Notes: generated from the sequence alone by a model not told the origin. Shown: positions 34,707-44,363, counted from the stretch's first letter. The stretch is 64,000 bases of DNA from Cupriavidus yeoncheonensis (GCF_905397275.1 NZ_CAJPUY010000005.1:248001-312000), one strand, 5' to 3'. Numbers and translations are program-made.

Positions 34707-34742
34707 GAAAGCTGAATGTCAGGGTTATGAAATTCAACTTTC
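34707..34742. promoter_or_regulatory. Inverted repeat in the lysR/argC divergent promoter
   Basis: GAAAGCTGAAT (34707-34717) and ATTCAACTTTC (34732-34742) pair at 10 of 11 positions, with a 14-nt spacer. The spacing fits a LysR-type recognition region; the binding protein is presumably the adjacent regulator. Confidence 0.45.
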
Positions 34743-34816
34743 CCTATTCTAGTGGACCATGGAAGATTGGGGCTCCTTCGACGTGTTACCCCTTCAGTCA
34801 CCGGAGTATTCCTCGC

Positions 34817-35746
34817 ATGAGCTCTCCCCTGGTTTTCATCGACGGCGACCAAGGCACCACCGGGCTGCAAATCCACGAACGGCTGCGCGGCCGGACCGAC
34901 CTCAGCCTGTTCACGCTTGCCGCGTCGGAACGCAAGGACCCACGGCGTCGTGCGGAAGCCATCAATGCCTGCGACATCGCCATCCTCTGTTTGCCCGATG
35001 CCGCCGCACGCGAGGCGGTGAACGCCATCGTCAATCCCGCCGTCAGGGTGATCGACGCAAGTTCCGCCCACCGCACGCATCCGGACTGGACATATGGTTT
35101 TCCGGAAATGGCACCGGGACAGGCCGCGCGCGTCGCGAACGCGCGACGGGTCACCAATCCCGGCTGCTATCCGACCGGTGCGATCGGCCTGCTGCGTCCC
35201 CTGGTGCAGGCCGGGCTTGTGCCGGCCAGCTACCCGATCAGCATTCATGCGGTGTCCGGCTACTCCGGACGCGGGCGTGCCGGCGTGGAGGAGTATGAAG
35301 GGGCGGATGCCGTCGGCGCGCCGGCATTCCAGGTGTATGGCCTGGAACTCGCGCACAAGCACCCCCCGGAGATCCAGCAGCACGCCGGGCTCGCGCAGCG
35401 TCCCATCTTCGTTCCCGCGTATGGTGCGTTCCGCCAGGGCATCGTGCTGACGGTGCCCCTCGCGTTGAGGCTGCTGGCCCCCGACGTGGATGGCGCCACG
35501 CTCCATGCATGCCTCGCCTGCCACTATGCCGGGGCGGCCCATGTACATGTCCTGCCCTTGCACGAATCGTGCGTTTTAAAGCACCTGGACCCGCAAGTGC
35601 TGAACGGTACGAACGACATGCACTTAAGCGTATTTCCCAACATGGAACACGGGCACGTCCTGCTGTCCGCGGTTTTCGACAATCTTGGCAAGGGCGCATC
35701 CGGCGCCGCGGTTCAGAACCTGAACCTGATGCTCACGCAGCAATAG
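34817..35746 (+). CDS. argC: N-acetyl-gamma-glutamyl-phosphate reductase, short (type 2)
   Basis: This 309-residue NADP-dependent enzyme catalyses the third step of arginine synthesis. [13 protein letters not shown] at 6-18 is the cofactor loop of the short AGPR form, [18 protein letters not shown] holds catalytic Cys near residue 117, and [11 protein letters not shown] the substrate loop. ATG 34817 follows GGAG at about 10 nt. It stands alone here, without other arg genes, and next to a LysR gene. A second argC elsewhere in the genome would suggest a specialised role. Confidence 0.88.
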   Translation: MSSPLVFIDGDQGTTGLQIHERLRGRTDLSLFTLAASERKDPRRRAEAINACDIAILCLPDAAAREAVNAIVNPAVRVIDASSAHRTHPDWTYGFPEMAPGQAARVANARRVTNPGCYPTGAIGLLRPLVQAGLVPASYPISIHAVSGYSGRGRAGVEEYEGADAVGAPAFQVYGLELAHKHPPEIQQHAGLAQRPIFVPAYGAFRQGIVLTVPLALRLLAPDVDGATLHACLACHYAGAAHVHVLPLHESCVLKHLDPQVLNGTNDMHLSVFPNMEHGHVLLSAVFDNLGKGASGAAVQNLNLMLTQQ

Positions 35747-35885
35747 CGGCCGATAGCGTGAGCTAAAGGTCGCAACGATTGCTGCCAATCTGGTCGTGGC
35801 CGTCGAAGGTCTCATGCTGGCCCGGGAACCGACGTTGCGGGGAGGGGCCTGCTCGCGCGCGTCGAGCAGGTATGCAATCAGCAGT

Positions 35886-36101
35886 TCAAGGCTTGGGTTG
35901 CGGCGTGCTGGAGAACCCGACTCGCTTGTGCGAGCCATCGCAGAAGGGCTTGTTTTCGGAATGGCCGCACCGGCACAGCCAGACCTGATCCCCTTCGAAA
36001 GTGAAGGCAGCGCCTGCCGGGGTCACGATCCTGACGGGACCCTTTATGCGGTAGGGGCCATTGTCCTGTACGGTAACGGTCGAAACGGTGTCCTCGTTCA
36101 T
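35886..36101 (-). CDS. CDGSH iron-sulfur protein
   Basis: This 71-residue protein has the CDGSH motif with C43-x-C45 ... C54-DGS-H58 (CRCGHSENKPFCDGSHK), binding a labile 2Fe-2S cluster with three Cys and one His. ATG 36101 was chosen; an in-frame start at 36158 would add 19 residues but lacks a ribosome site as good as GCGGGG. Members act in redox or iron sensing. It is convergent with argC. Confidence 0.85.
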   Translation of the reverse strand: MNEDTVSTVTVQDNGPYRIKGPVRIVTPAGAAFTFEGDQVWLCRCGHSENKPFCDGSHKRVGFSSTPQPKP

Positions 36102-36195
36102 GATGTCCCCGCTCTGGTAGGGAGTATCAGGCATATGTTGCAGGGCGGCCTGCGTCATCGGGCTTATCGGGCTCCGTCCTGGTGCGCGAACTGCA

Positions 36196-36768
36196 CTATG
36201 GCGAACTTGTCGTCAACCTGCCCCAGATCTTGGGCGGGAAGACAACCCACGGCAATGTCGGGTCCATGTGCGTGCCATCCAGACAGCCCTCAAAGGTGCC
36301 GCTACCCCGATGCGCCTGGCTCACTGAGAGCGCGACGCTGATTTGTGCAACTCCGTAGCCGCAACTGCCGACGTCATGGCGCGAATCGGTTGGCCATATC
36401 ACACGCCCCCCGGTAACGCTGCCACTCTGCAGGGTACCGTCAGCCTGCCACCATTGCCACTCGCCGCCGAGAACAGTGGCTTCAACAGTGGCGTCCTGAC
36501 TCGACCGCACCGGGCCTGTCCGGTCAAGGCTGACAATCCAGAAACCACCCTGGCCCGCGCCCGTCCGTCGGCACGGTTCGACGAGCCTGCTGTCCGTTCC
36601 TGAGAACGTCACCGCGCCGGCATCGCTGCCATCAGCCGTAACCTCATAAACATCAACGCCAGAAAGGCAGGCTTGCGTATGGTATTCCGTGTGGGCACAG
36701 GCGGCGAGCCCCAGAACGAGAACCGTCGACGCCACTGGGCGGACCATAGCATTCAGATCTGGTTTCAT
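36196..36768 (-). CDS. Predicted lipoprotein, unknown function
   Basis: This 190-residue protein has a signal sequence and lipobox LGLAAC (Cys24), then Cys residues at about 34, 66, 136 and 162 that could form disulfides, and Trp-rich GGEWQWW. No family is recognised. It is separated from the CDGSH gene by 94 nt on the same strand. Confidence 0.7.
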   Translation of the reverse strand: MKPDLNAMVRPVASTVLVLGLAACAHTEYHTQACLSGVDVYEVTADGSDAGAVTFSGTDSRLVEPCRRTGAGQGGFWIVSLDRTGPVRSSQDATVEATVLGGEWQWWQADGTLQSGSVTGGRVIWPTDSRHDVGSCGYGVAQISVALSVSQAHRGSGTFEGCLDGTHMDPTLPWVVFPPKIWGRLTTSSP

Positions 36769-36935
36769 AGCGCACCCCCAACTCGTCTATAGCTTAGGCT
36801 AAACATTGGGACGGAAAGGAACTTCATGGAGCTTGGGCCCGAGCCTTGGCGGAGAACTAAAAAGGCCACGGAATCGCTTCTGCGGAGATCGACGTATCGA
36901 TGCGGCATGCGCACGCGTCCGGCGACGGGAAGCGC

Positions 36936-37127
36936 TCACCTGCGGGGTCGGATGGTGGCTACCACGAGACCCGCTCCGGCGAATGCGCACACGGCGGACA
37001 CCAGCGCGACGGCGCGCAGCGCGTCAGCGATGGCTTCGGCTTCCGCCAGCGCCTCGGGTGTCTGAGGCGGCGTAAGGGCGTCACCCGCTACCACCCGGCT
37101 TGCCCGTCCGGCTCCGGCAACCGCCCG
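36936..37127 (-). pseudogene. Possible C-terminal remnant of an MFS efflux protein
   Basis: This frame ends with ALRAVALVSAVCAFAGAGLV followed by VATIRPRR and a stop, preceded by an Ala/Glu linker. The last TM with a basic tail resembles the C-terminus of DHA2-type efflux proteins. The N-terminal part cannot be followed in one frame. The rest of 36769-37277 shows no supported gene. A weak call. Confidence 0.3.
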
Positions 37128-37277
37128 GCCTGGAGTGCGTCCTGAGGAACGTGCAGTTCGTCGAGCCGCGCCGACTGCGCCGCCAGGTGCGACCACACGA
37201 ACACGATGACGAGCACCAGGCGGTGACCCCAGACATGTCTGCGGGGCCACCGGCGTCGACTCGACGAGAACAAAGAA

Positions 37278-38264
37278 TCACAGCGGCCTGGGGGAGTACA
37301 GCGCGCTTTGGAATTCGGGCACGTACTCGTACTTGAGCATCTTGCCGAGTTTCAGGGATCTGATGAACGTCGACAGACTTCCTTCTGTCAGGCCGAGGCT
37401 CACCGTCTCCGCACTTGTGCTGGAGGCATGACTGAGCTGGCGGGAAGTTGCATACCCAGTGGTCAGTCGCCCTTGCTGATCGACATTTGTAAAGCTATTG
37501 GTCACCATGGAGACCTTTTTTGAAAGGTCATCCAGCTTCCTGGCTTCGACGGTGACATCGACCTTGCCCGTCTCGCTGTCAAGGATCTCGACGACAACCG
37601 ACTGGTCGGTTTCGCGGTAGTGAATGCCCGTCAGCCATTTGGGCAGGTTGTAGCCAACAACACCCCGTACCCGAGCGAGCTCGGTGTTTACCGGAAGCTT
37701 CAATACGTAGCCCCAGAAGTCGTTGGACATCGCCTGACTCATCAAGGTCAGCGGTCCAAGACTGGAGCTGCCTGGCCGATTCGTGATGACGGAAAGACCA
37801 ATCTCGTTGTAGCTGTCGTTGTCGCAAAAGTGATAGGCGTAGGCGGTGAGTGCGACAAGGCCTCTGCCCGGCCAGACCTGAATCGGTTGAACCTTCTCCA
37901 GGACCTGGGCAGGCATCAATTCCCGCAGCCTGTTCAGGTCGGCGGTGAAGATGACCGTCACCCTGCTGTTCTTGTAGTAGAAGTTTGGCGAATAGGATTC
38001 AAAGCCAATATCTACTTTCTCCTTCCTGAGTTCCTTGAACCAGCTCAAGTCAACGTCCGGAGCTTCAGATTCAATGACGGAGAGCGGAGGATTGGAGCGA
38101 TAGCGGTCATACAGCCCGCCTTTGAGCACGGGAACCTCATGGCCGGCGATGCTGATTGTTGTGCTTTCGGTTTGCGTGGCTTCCGCCGTGCCAGCGGCCC
38201 ATAAAGGATTGGAGAGGGCACTCATGATTACCCCTGCTGTGGCCGCAAGATTGCTGAGTTTCAT
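37278..38264 (-). CDS. Exported acetoacetate decarboxylase-fold protein
   Basis: This 328-residue protein has a signal peptide (NLAATAGVIMSALSNPLWAA) and an ADC-like core from about 90 (FYYKNSRVTVIFTADLNRLR, then GRGLVALTAYAYHFCDND). ADC enzymes decarboxylate beta-keto acids with a Schiff-base Lys; whether this secreted form keeps it cannot be settled by eye, and the export is unusual because the enzyme is normally cytoplasmic. ATG 38264 gives the best signal peptide; a frame start at 38336 does not. It lies 95 nt downstream of an Old Yellow Enzyme gene. Confidence 0.78.
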   Translation of the reverse strand: MKLSNLAATAGVIMSALSNPLWAAGTAEATQTESTTISIAGHEVPVLKGGLYDRYRSNPPLSVIESEAPDVDLSWFKELRKEKVDIGFESYSPNFYYKNSRVTVIFTADLNRLRELMPAQVLEKVQPIQVWPGRGLVALTAYAYHFCDNDSYNEIGLSVITNRPGSSSLGPLTLMSQAMSNDFWGYVLKLPVNTELARVRGVVGYNLPKWLTGIHYRETDQSVVVEILDSETGKVDVTVEARKLDDLSKKVSMVTNSFTNVDQQGRLTTGYATSRQLSHASSTSAETVSLGLTEGSLSTFIRSLKLGKMLKYEYVPEFQSALYSPRPL

Positions 38265-38359
38265 TTTGACGATACTCTGGGTGTTTAAGGTGAGAAGGTC
38301 TGGTTCGGGAGTGATTGATGCCTTGAAGCATCCCAAGCACCAACGTAACTAGAAGCCTG

Positions 38360-39595
38360 TCAGGCATGGACGCGCTGAGCCACCCAGCGCCGGTATCGAC
38401 GGACGCGGCATGCGTCGGACACCTGCTGCAGGACCAGCGCGCGCAGCGGTGACACGCCGGGATCAGTGACCTTGCCTCGGCTGAGCTTGCGCAGTTGAAA
38501 CTTGACTGCCGCCATGTTGGCCAATGAGGCCAGCGGCTTGTTCTTCCACCTGATCGGCTGCAACGCAGGTGTACTGTCTTTGCCGGCATGCCAGTCGCGC
38601 GGCAGATTTGGATCGATGGCCAGGGCCGTACCGATGCCAACCATGTCCACGCCGCTCCTGATCACTTGCTCGGCCACCGGCCGACGGCGGATGCCGCCTG
38701 TGACCATCACTGGCATCTGCGCCACCGCGCGGATGTCGCGGGCGAACTCGACAAAGTAGGCCTCGCGGGCGAGCGTGCTGCCGTCGCGGGCTTCTCCCTG
38801 CATGGCCGGGGCCTCATAGCTCCCTCCCGACAACTCGACCAGGTCGACGGCGAACTCGTTGAGCATCTTCACGACCTGACGGGCGTCATCCGCGCTGAAG
38901 CCGCCACGCTGGAAGTCGGCGGAGTTCAGCTTGACGGCAACCGCGAATCCGGGCGCAACCACGGCGCGTACGGCCTTGACGATCTCAAAGAGCAGGCGAG
39001 CGCGGTTTTCCAGCGGGCCACCCCATGCATCCGTTCTCTGGTTGCTCAACGGCGAGAGGAACTGGCTCAGCAGGTAGCCATGCGCCGCGTGAATCTCGAC
39101 GCCCGTGAAACCTGCCTGCTCCCCAAGTTTCGCCGTACGGGCAAAGCGCCGGATCACGTCCTCGATGACTTCCTGCGTCATGGCCTGCGGCGTGTTGAAG
39201 TGCCTGGACATATTGCCCAGGTTCATCGACACAGCGGAGGGAGCCCAGGTGGGTTGCCCAAGACTGGCAGGCATCTGGCGGCCGGGATGGTTGATCTGCA
39301 GCCAGAACTGCGCCCCCCTGGACCGGCCGACCTGTGCCCAGCGCCTGAACCGGTCCAGGTGCCTGGCGTCTTCCAGCACGACGCCGCCCGGCCCTGTCAT
39401 GGCACGGCTGTCCACCATCACATTGCCGGTCATCAGCAGGCCTGCGCCGCCCTCTGCCCAGGCCTTGTACAGGCGCATCAGCGCCTCGGAGGGCGCGTGG
39501 TCAGCGTCCGCCATGTTCTCTTCCATGGCGGCTTTGGCGATGCGGTTCGGAACGCTTGAACCGTTACGCAGGATCAACTTGTCGAAGACGTTCAT
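38360..39595 (-). CDS. NADH:flavin oxidoreductase, Old Yellow Enzyme family
   Basis: This 411-residue protein has NRIAKAAMEEN near residue 18, HAAHGYLLSQFLSPLSNQRT with DAWGG (about 175-200) and the FMN phosphate loop VMVTGGIRRRP near 298. His-Ala-Ala-His retains the substrate pair of the OYE family. ATG 39595 sits behind a MerR-type promoter (39622-39652). This enzyme is better conserved at its active site than the one at 30293. It may be controlled by the MerR protein at 40026. Its substrate is unknown. Confidence 0.88.
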   Translation of the reverse strand: MNVFDKLILRNGSSVPNRIAKAAMEENMADADHAPSEALMRLYKAWAEGGAGLLMTGNVMVDSRAMTGPGGVVLEDARHLDRFRRWAQVGRSRGAQFWLQINHPGRQMPASLGQPTWAPSAVSMNLGNMSRHFNTPQAMTQEVIEDVIRRFARTAKLGEQAGFTGVEIHAAHGYLLSQFLSPLSNQRTDAWGGPLENRARLLFEIVKAVRAVVAPGFAVAVKLNSADFQRGGFSADDARQVVKMLNEFAVDLVELSGGSYEAPAMQGEARDGSTLAREAYFVEFARDIRAVAQMPVMVTGGIRRRPVAEQVIRSGVDMVGIGTALAIDPNLPRDWHAGKDSTPALQPIRWKNKPLASLANMAAVKFQLRKLSRGKVTDPGVSPLRALVLQQVSDACRVRRYRRWVAQRVHA

Positions 39596-39599
39596 GGGG

Positions 39600-39950
39600 T
39601 CACCTCGTTTGTCGTGGCTCGACTTTAAGGTTGAAGTCAACTTTAAGGTCAACACCTTTCTTGAGGTGATGTATGAGCATCGGCGTGCATGGCTGCGAGA
39701 TCTGGGTGCCGAACGGCGGCCGTGCGGCGACTTCAGGCCGGGGCTCCCGCTTCACAATGACGATACCCACCAAATGAAAAAGGCCCGCCACAAGAATCGT
39801 GGCGAGCAGGACTGCATTTTTTCTACTGCAGCGCGGTCGAGCGTCCTGAAATGCTGGAGCAGCCAGGGGCCGGAAGGCCATGCTTCCGGCCCCCGTGGCT
39901 GTTAGCTGCGCACGAAAGCGAGGGGGCGTTAACCCGTCGAACCGGTTCAT
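39600..39950 (-). CDS. Possible small membrane protein
   Basis: A 116-codon frame, with ATG 39950, has one TM-like segment (NAVLLATILVAGLFHLVGIVIV) and no known family. It lies just downstream of a minus-strand promoter with a 19-bp spacer (39977-40007), which supports it, but its C-terminus runs through the next promoter and an 11-bp hairpin lies at its start, so it may be chance. Confidence 0.25.
   Translation of the reverse strand: MNRFDGLTPPRFRAQLTATGAGSMAFRPLAAPAFQDARPRCSRKNAVLLATILVAGLFHLVGIVIVKREPRPEVAARPPFGTQISQPCTPMLIHHLKKGVDLKVDFNLKVEPRQTR
39622..39652 (-). promoter_or_regulatory. MerR-type promoter of the Old Yellow Enzyme gene
   Basis: On the minus strand TTGACC (-35, 39647-39652) and TAAAGT (-10, 39622-39627) are separated by 19 bp, the long spacer typical of MerR-activated promoters. 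A 10-bp dyad with one mismatch, TTAAGGTTGA / TCAACTTTAA, covers the spacer. The OYE start codon is 27 nt downstream of the -10. Confidence 0.65.
39866..39893. repeat. Perfect 11-bp inverted repeat
   Basis: GGGGCCGGAAG and CTTCCGGCCCC with a 6-nt loop. It may be a hairpin at the 5' end of the minus-strand transcript or a terminator without T-run. No other copy was noticed in the window. Confidence 0.5.
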
Positions 39951-39976
39951 CGGCTTGCCTCGCCGGGCCAGCATTC

Positions 39977-40007
39977 ACTGTAGGATTGAAGTGAACCTTA
40001 ATGTCAA
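39977..40007 (-). promoter_or_regulatory. MerR-type promoter, minus strand, next to the MerR gene
   Basis: TTGACA (40002-40007, minus strand) and TACAGT (39977-39982) have a 19-bp spacer containing a dyad related to that at 39622. It faces away from the MerR gene at 40026. Confidence 0.5.
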
Positions 40008-40025
40008 TGCTTTCCCAGGTGCCGT

Positions 40026-40478
40026 ATGAGAATCGGAGAACTGGCGAACCTCAGCGGTCTGACGGCCTCCCGCATCCGCTTTTACGAGGCTGCCGGACTG
40101 ATCTCGGCGGTCGAGCGCAAGGCGAATGGCTATCGCGATTACTCTCCGGATGCGGTGTGGATTCTGGAAATCATCGCCAGCGCACAGCGTGCGGGGTTCT
40201 CGCTCGATCAGATCCGTCATCTGTTGCCGCTCGGATCGGGGAACTGGCAGCATGATGAGTTGCTCGATGCCCTCAAGCGGAAAGTTGATGAAATCGAGGA
40301 CATGCAAAGGCGCCTCAAACAGAACAAGGCCCATCTGCTCGCCGCCATCAGAAGCATCGAGAACAGGCCTGCGGATATGCCGTGCTCTGACAGGACGAAG
40401 TGGGTGCTGGACCGCCTCCGCGAAGAAGGGGCCGTCGAGCCGGCGCGGGGCAAGACGCGTCGCGCCGCAGCGCGCTGA
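40026..40478 (+). CDS. MerR family transcriptional regulator
   Basis: This 150-residue protein has the MerR winged HTH at 1-70 (MRIGELANLSGLTASRIRFY, EAAGLI, NGYRDYSPD) and a coiled-coil helix (DELLDALKRKVDEIEDMQRR) at about 80-115. No Cys cluster of the metal sensors is seen (only one Cys), so an organic ligand is likely. It is paralogous to the MerR at 41026. Three promoters with 19-bp spacers within 1 kb are its likely targets. Confidence 0.88.
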   Translation: MRIGELANLSGLTASRIRFYEAAGLISAVERKANGYRDYSPDAVWILEIIASAQRAGFSLDQIRHLLPLGSGNWQHDELLDALKRKVDEIEDMQRRLKQNKAHLLAAIRSIENRPADMPCSDRTKWVLDRLREEGAVEPARGKTRRAAAR

Positions 40479-40628
40479 TCCCGGAACGTACCGGGAAGCG
40501 CCGGGAACTGCTGGCGCACTTGTCTCTCAATGTGCCGGAACGTCTACTTCGGTTCCGCCGCTCTCAATATCTGTATTGCCAACGACGCCAGGGGAATGAG
40601 GGCAGCCTGACGATCCGCTTCCGGATGC

Positions 40629-40659
40629 TTGACCTTAAAGCTGAGTTTAACCTTAAAGT
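40629..40659 (+). promoter_or_regulatory. MerR-type promoter, plus strand
   Basis: TTGACC (40629-40634), 19-bp spacer, TAAAGT (40654-40659), with direct repeats CCTTAAAG at 40633 and 40651. The -35 and -10 boxes are identical to those at 39622. It reads toward the ORF at 40740 and the second MerR gene. Confidence 0.65.
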
Positions 40660-40739
40660 GCTGGTTGCCGGCCGTTAGCCGGCATGCGCCGGGCACTACC
40701 TCAGGCATCGCGTACAGGGTCAATCATCAAGAAAGCTCA

Positions 40740-40967
40740 ATGAACAGGGATAGGCGGTTTGCACGGATCGAATTCGGACCGCTGGAAGGTGGCAACGCAG
40801 CAGCGAAGATGCTGCCGTTTGAAATTCCGGAGGACCGCGGCTGCCGATACATGGTAAGAGCCATCGAGCGCGAGCCAGATGAGGCTTGTGTTCCTGGCTG
40901 GCCCTGGGCATTTGTGGGCGTGCCGATGCGAACCCTGCCGCTAGGCTGGGTAGCGCGTCTTAACTGA
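40740..40967 (+). CDS. Small protein of unknown function
   Basis: This 75-codon frame has no recognised family. It is 81 nt downstream of the -10 of the MerR-type promoter and 58 nt before the second MerR gene, which supports expression. The ribosome site is weak (GAAAG). It is not hydrophobic. Confidence 0.4.
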   Translation: MNRDRRFARIEFGPLEGGNAAAKMLPFEIPEDRGCRYMVRAIEREPDEACVPGWPWAFVGVPMRTLPLGWVARLN

Positions 40968-41025
40968 CATATAGAGTCAGAGATTCTTGAGGGCGAGTTC
41001 AAGCGGTGTGAGGAGTGTGGCGAAC

Positions 41026-41508
41026 ATGAAGATCGGGGAACTGGCGGGGCGCACTGGCCTTGCTCCGTCGCGCATCCGCTTTTACGAACGCATCGGACTG
41101 TTGAAGGTCGAGCGTCAGTCGAACGGCTACCGGACGTATCCACCGCAGGCGGTGCTGCTGCTCGACCTGATCGCGGCTGCGCAGCAGGCCGGCTTCAGTC
41201 TCGACGAGATTCGCACGCTGCTGCCGCCGGACCTGGCGCAGTGGAAGCATGGCACGTTGATTGAAACGCTCCGCAGCAAGGTGCAGGACATCGAGGCGCT
41301 GCAGGCGCGGCTTGCGCAGAGCAAGGCGCACCTTGTCGCACTCCTGGCGGAGATCGAGGCGAAGCCTGAGGAAATTGACTGCGCCGCCAATGCGAGGCGG
41401 GTGTTGTCGCGGATACGATCCGGGGAATTGGAAAGCCCGGTCCTGGCGACCGGCGATGTCACTACCCTGCGCAAGGCAAGCCGGCGCCGGCCGGTCAGGG
41501 CCGGCTAA
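41026..41508 (+). CDS. MerR family transcriptional regulator (paralogue)
   Basis: This 160-residue protein has the HTH MKIGELAGRTGLAPSRIRFY, ERIGLL, NGYRTYPPQ at 1-50 and a long helix (TLIETLRSKVQDIEALQARL) for dimerisation. One Cys only. It shares about half its residues by eye with the 40026 MerR. ATG 41026 starts exactly at the HTH; an upstream frame start at 40987 is ignored. It lies 93 nt before the iorA-like gene and may control it. Confidence 0.88.
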   Translation: MKIGELAGRTGLAPSRIRFYERIGLLKVERQSNGYRTYPPQAVLLLDLIAAAQQAGFSLDEIRTLLPPDLAQWKHGTLIETLRSKVQDIEALQARLAQSKAHLVALLAEIEAKPEEIDCAANARRVLSRIRSGELESPVLATGDVTTLRKASRRRPVRAG

Positions 41509-41601
41509 GGAACCGTCGATGGCCTGGGCAACACTGCCGCATTGGGCACCAGCTTGGCTGGATGAAATAGAAGAACCTCGGCGAGGATAAGGAGGCAATA
41601 C

Positions 41602-42069
41602 ATGAATCTGGACGTCAACCGCCAGCCAGTCAGCGTCGAATGCGACCCGGCCACGCCCTTGCTGTGGGTGCTGCGCGACCACCTGAACCTGACGGGGACG
41701 AAGTTCGGCTGCGGGGTCGCGGCTTGCGGCGCGTGTACCGTGCATCTGGATGGGGCGGCGGTGCGTTCCTGCGTCCTGCCGGTGTCGGCGGTGGCCGGCA
41801 AGCGCATCACTACGATCGAAGGGCTGGCCAGCGCGCCGGGCAAGCGCCACGCGCTGCAGCAGGCCTGGATCGACGAACAGGTGCCGCAATGCGGCTACTG
41901 CCAGTCGGGCATGCTGATGGCGGCGGCGGACCTGCTGGCCCGGCAGCCCGACCCGAGCGATGCCGACATCGACGCGGCCATCACCAACCTGTGCCGCTGC
42001 GGCACGTACCCCCGCGTGCGCACCGCCATCAAGCGCGCAGCGAAGGCGCTGAGGGAGGGCCGCGCATGA
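41602..42069 (+). CDS. iorA: 2Fe-2S subunit of an isoquinoline 1-oxidoreductase-type molybdo-hydroxylase
   Basis: This 155-residue protein has the plant-type cluster C37-x4-C42-x2-C45 ... C57 ([13 protein letters not shown]) and a second cluster with CGYCQSGM (about 97-104) and CRCGTYPR (about 132-139). This is the small subunit of IorAB-like enzymes, which pass electrons from the molybdenum subunit. AAGGAGG precedes the ATG. It overlaps the next gene by 4 nt. The partner cytochrome or acceptor is not here. IorAB oxidises N-heterocycles or aldehydes. Confidence 0.88.
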   Translation: MNLDVNRQPVSVECDPATPLLWVLRDHLNLTGTKFGCGVAACGACTVHLDGAAVRSCVLPVSAVAGKRITTIEGLASAPGKRHALQQAWIDEQVPQCGYCQSGMLMAAADLLARQPDPSDADIDAAITNLCRCGTYPRVRTAIKRAAKALREGRA

Positions 42070-44363
42070 ACGCCAGCGCAACGACCCCGCGCCGGGGAAG
42101 GCGCCGGTTCCTGCTGGGGGCGCTCGGCCTGGGCGGCGCGCTGGTGGTGGGCTGGGGCGTGATGCCGCCTCGCAGCCGGCTTGGCGATCCCGCAGCATTC
42201 CCTGAGGCGTCCGGCCAGGTTGCCCTGAACGGTTGGATCAAGATCACGCCGGAAGGCAACGTCATCCTTGCCATGCCGCGGGTGGAGATGGGGCAGGGCA
42301 TCCACACTGCGCTGTCAATGCTGGCCGCCGAGGAGCTCGATATTCCACTGGCGCGGGTGAGCATCGAGTCGTCGCCCATCGAGCGCATCTACGGCAATGT
42401 TGTCGTCATGGGCGACAGCTCGCTGCCGCTCCATCCGGACCATGCCGACAAGACCTGGGCGCGCGCACTGCACTGGATCATGGCCAAGAGCGCGCGCGAG
42501 ATCGGACTGATCATCACCGGCGGCAGCAGCAGCGTGGCCGACGGCTGGCAGCCCGTGCGCGAGGCTGCCGCAACCGCGCGCGCCACGCTGGTGGAAGCGG
42601 CTGCGCGCGTGTGGGGTGTGCAGCCGGCGCAGGTGACGTTGCGGGAAGGCCGGCTTGTTGGCCCCGACGGCAAGCAGATGCCTTTCTCCGCGGTCGCGCA
42701 GAAGGCGCGCGACATTGCGCCGCCATCGAAGGTCAGGCTCAAGCCGGCTGCGCAATATCAACTGATTGGCAAGCCTGCACAGCGCAACGACATCGCCAGC
42801 AAGACGGATGGCAGCGCACGCTTTGCCATCGATGCGCGGCCGCCCGGCATGTTGTACGCGGCGGTCGTCATGTGTCCCGTGTTCGGCGGCAAGCTCAAGA
42901 GCTTCCAGTCAAAGGCGGCGCTTGCCATGCCCGGCGTGCGCCATGTCGTGCCGTTCGACGGCTCCACGGGCGGCGCGCCGGGCGTGTCCGTGGTGGCAGA
43001 CCACTACTGGCAAGCACGCCAGGCCCTGGCGACCCTCGACCCGGTCTGGGACTACGGGCCGCATGCCACGCTCGATTCCGCCGGCATCCGGCAACAGCTC
43101 GTTGGCGCGCTCGACAGCGACCAGGGCGGCTTCACCTACCGTTCAACGGGCGATGGCCTGAAGGCCTTTGACGGGACACAGGGCGCGACCATCGTCGAGG
43201 CGGAATACAGTGCGCCGTACCTGGCGCATGCCGCCATGGAGCCGATCAACTGCACGGCGCAGGTGACGAAGGATCGCGTGCAGCTCTGGGCGCCCACCCA
43301 GGTGGCCACGCTGGCGCAACTGGTCGCCGCGCGCGCGGCAGGTGTGAGCCGGGACCGGGTGCATATCGACATTCCGCTCATTGGCGGCGGATTCGGACGG
43401 CGACTGGAGTCCGACTTCATCGGCCAGGCCGTGTCGATCGCCACCAGGACCGAGGGCCGCCCGGTACAGGTGATCTGGTCGCGCGAAGATGACATCCGCC
43501 ACGACTTCTATCGCCCGCAGGCCATCGCACGGCTGATGGCCCGCGTCGAGAACGGCAAAGTGACGGCCATCGCCTCGCGCAGTGCCGGGCAGTCGATCCT
43601 GGCCGGCGAGCTGGAGCGCCTGTTCGGCGCGCCGTCGCTCGGCATCGACCGCTATGCAGCCGAGGGCCTGTTCGACCTGCCGTATGAGATCGAGCATGAG
43701 CACATTGCACACGTGGCGGTCGATTTGCCGGTGCCGATCGGATTCTGGCGCAGCGTCGGCCACTCGTACACCGGCTTCTTCCTGGAAGGCTTCCTGAACG
43801 ACGTGGCCGCCGCCGCCAGGCTCGACCCGCTGGCGATGCGGCGCGACTTGCTCAGGGCGCACCCGCGCGAGCTGAAGGTGCTCGACACCGTAGCGCGGGC
43901 GGCAGGATGGAACCAGCCGCTGGCACCGGCCGCGGACGGCGTAGCGCGCGCACGCGGACTTGCGCTGCACAACTCGTTCGGCTCGGTAGTGGCACAGGTG
44001 GCGGAGGTGTCGCTCAAGGACGGCAAGCCGCGTGTGCATCGCGTTGTCTGCGCCGTGGACTGCGGGACGGTGGTCAACCCGGATATCGTTGCGCAGCAGA
44101 TCGAAAGCGGCATCATCTTCGGACTGACAGCGGCGCTCTACGGCCAGGTTCAGATCAAGGACGGGCAGGTCGTGCAGGCCAACTTTCCTGACTATCCGGT
44201 GCTGAAGATGGCCGACGTACCGGTGATCGAAACCCACCTCGTGCCCAGCACGGCCGAACCCGGCGGCGTTGGTGAAATTGCGGTGCCCCCGATCGCACCG
44301 GCCGTGGCGCATGCCGTCGCCCAGCTCACCGGCAAACCGGTGCGGCAACTGCCAATTGAGTAA
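42066..44363 (+). CDS. iorB: Molybdopterin-binding subunit, isoquinoline 1-oxidoreductase type, Tat-exported
   Basis: This 765-residue protein has a twin-arginine signal ([20 protein letters not shown]) at about 9-28, then the Mo-cofactor region [12 protein letters not shown] (about 440), and near the C-terminus the catalytic Glu in [10 protein letters not shown]. No FAD subunit gene follows, as expected for the IorAB group with a membrane cytochrome acceptor. The true ATG is 42066, coupled to iorA; the same frame is open from 41640, inside iorA, but is not coding there. Substrate could be an N-heterocycle or an aldehyde. Confidence 0.88.
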   Translation: MNASATTPRRGRRRFLLGALGLGGALVVGWGVMPPRSRLGDPAAFPEASGQVALNGWIKITPEGNVILAMPRVEMGQGIHTALSMLAAEELDIPLARVSIESSPIERIYGNVVVMGDSSLPLHPDHADKTWARALHWIMAKSAREIGLIITGGSSSVADGWQPVREAAATARATLVEAAARVWGVQPAQVTLREGRLVGPDGKQMPFSAVAQKARDIAPPSKVRLKPAAQYQLIGKPAQRNDIASKTDGSARFAIDARPPGMLYAAVVMCPVFGGKLKSFQSKAALAMPGVRHVVPFDGSTGGAPGVSVVADHYWQARQALATLDPVWDYGPHATLDSAGIRQQLVGALDSDQGGFTYRSTGDGLKAFDGTQGATIVEAEYSAPYLAHAAMEPINCTAQVTKDRVQLWAPTQVATLAQLVAARAAGVSRDRVHIDIPLIGGGFGRRLESDFIGQAVSIATRTEGRPVQVIWSREDDIRHDFYRPQAIARLMARVENGKVTAIASRSAGQSILAGELERLFGAPSLGIDRYAAEGLFDLPYEIEHEHIAHVAVDLPVPIGFWRSVGHSYTGFFLEGFLNDVAAAARLDPLAMRRDLLRAHPRELKVLDTVARAAGWNQPLAPAADGVARARGLALHNSFGSVVAQVAEVSLKDGKPRVHRVVCAVDCGTVVNPDIVAQQIESGIIFGLTAALYGQVQIKDGQVVQANFPDYPVLKMADVPVIETHLVPSTAEPGGVGEIAVPPIAPAVAHAVAQLTGKPVRQLPIE

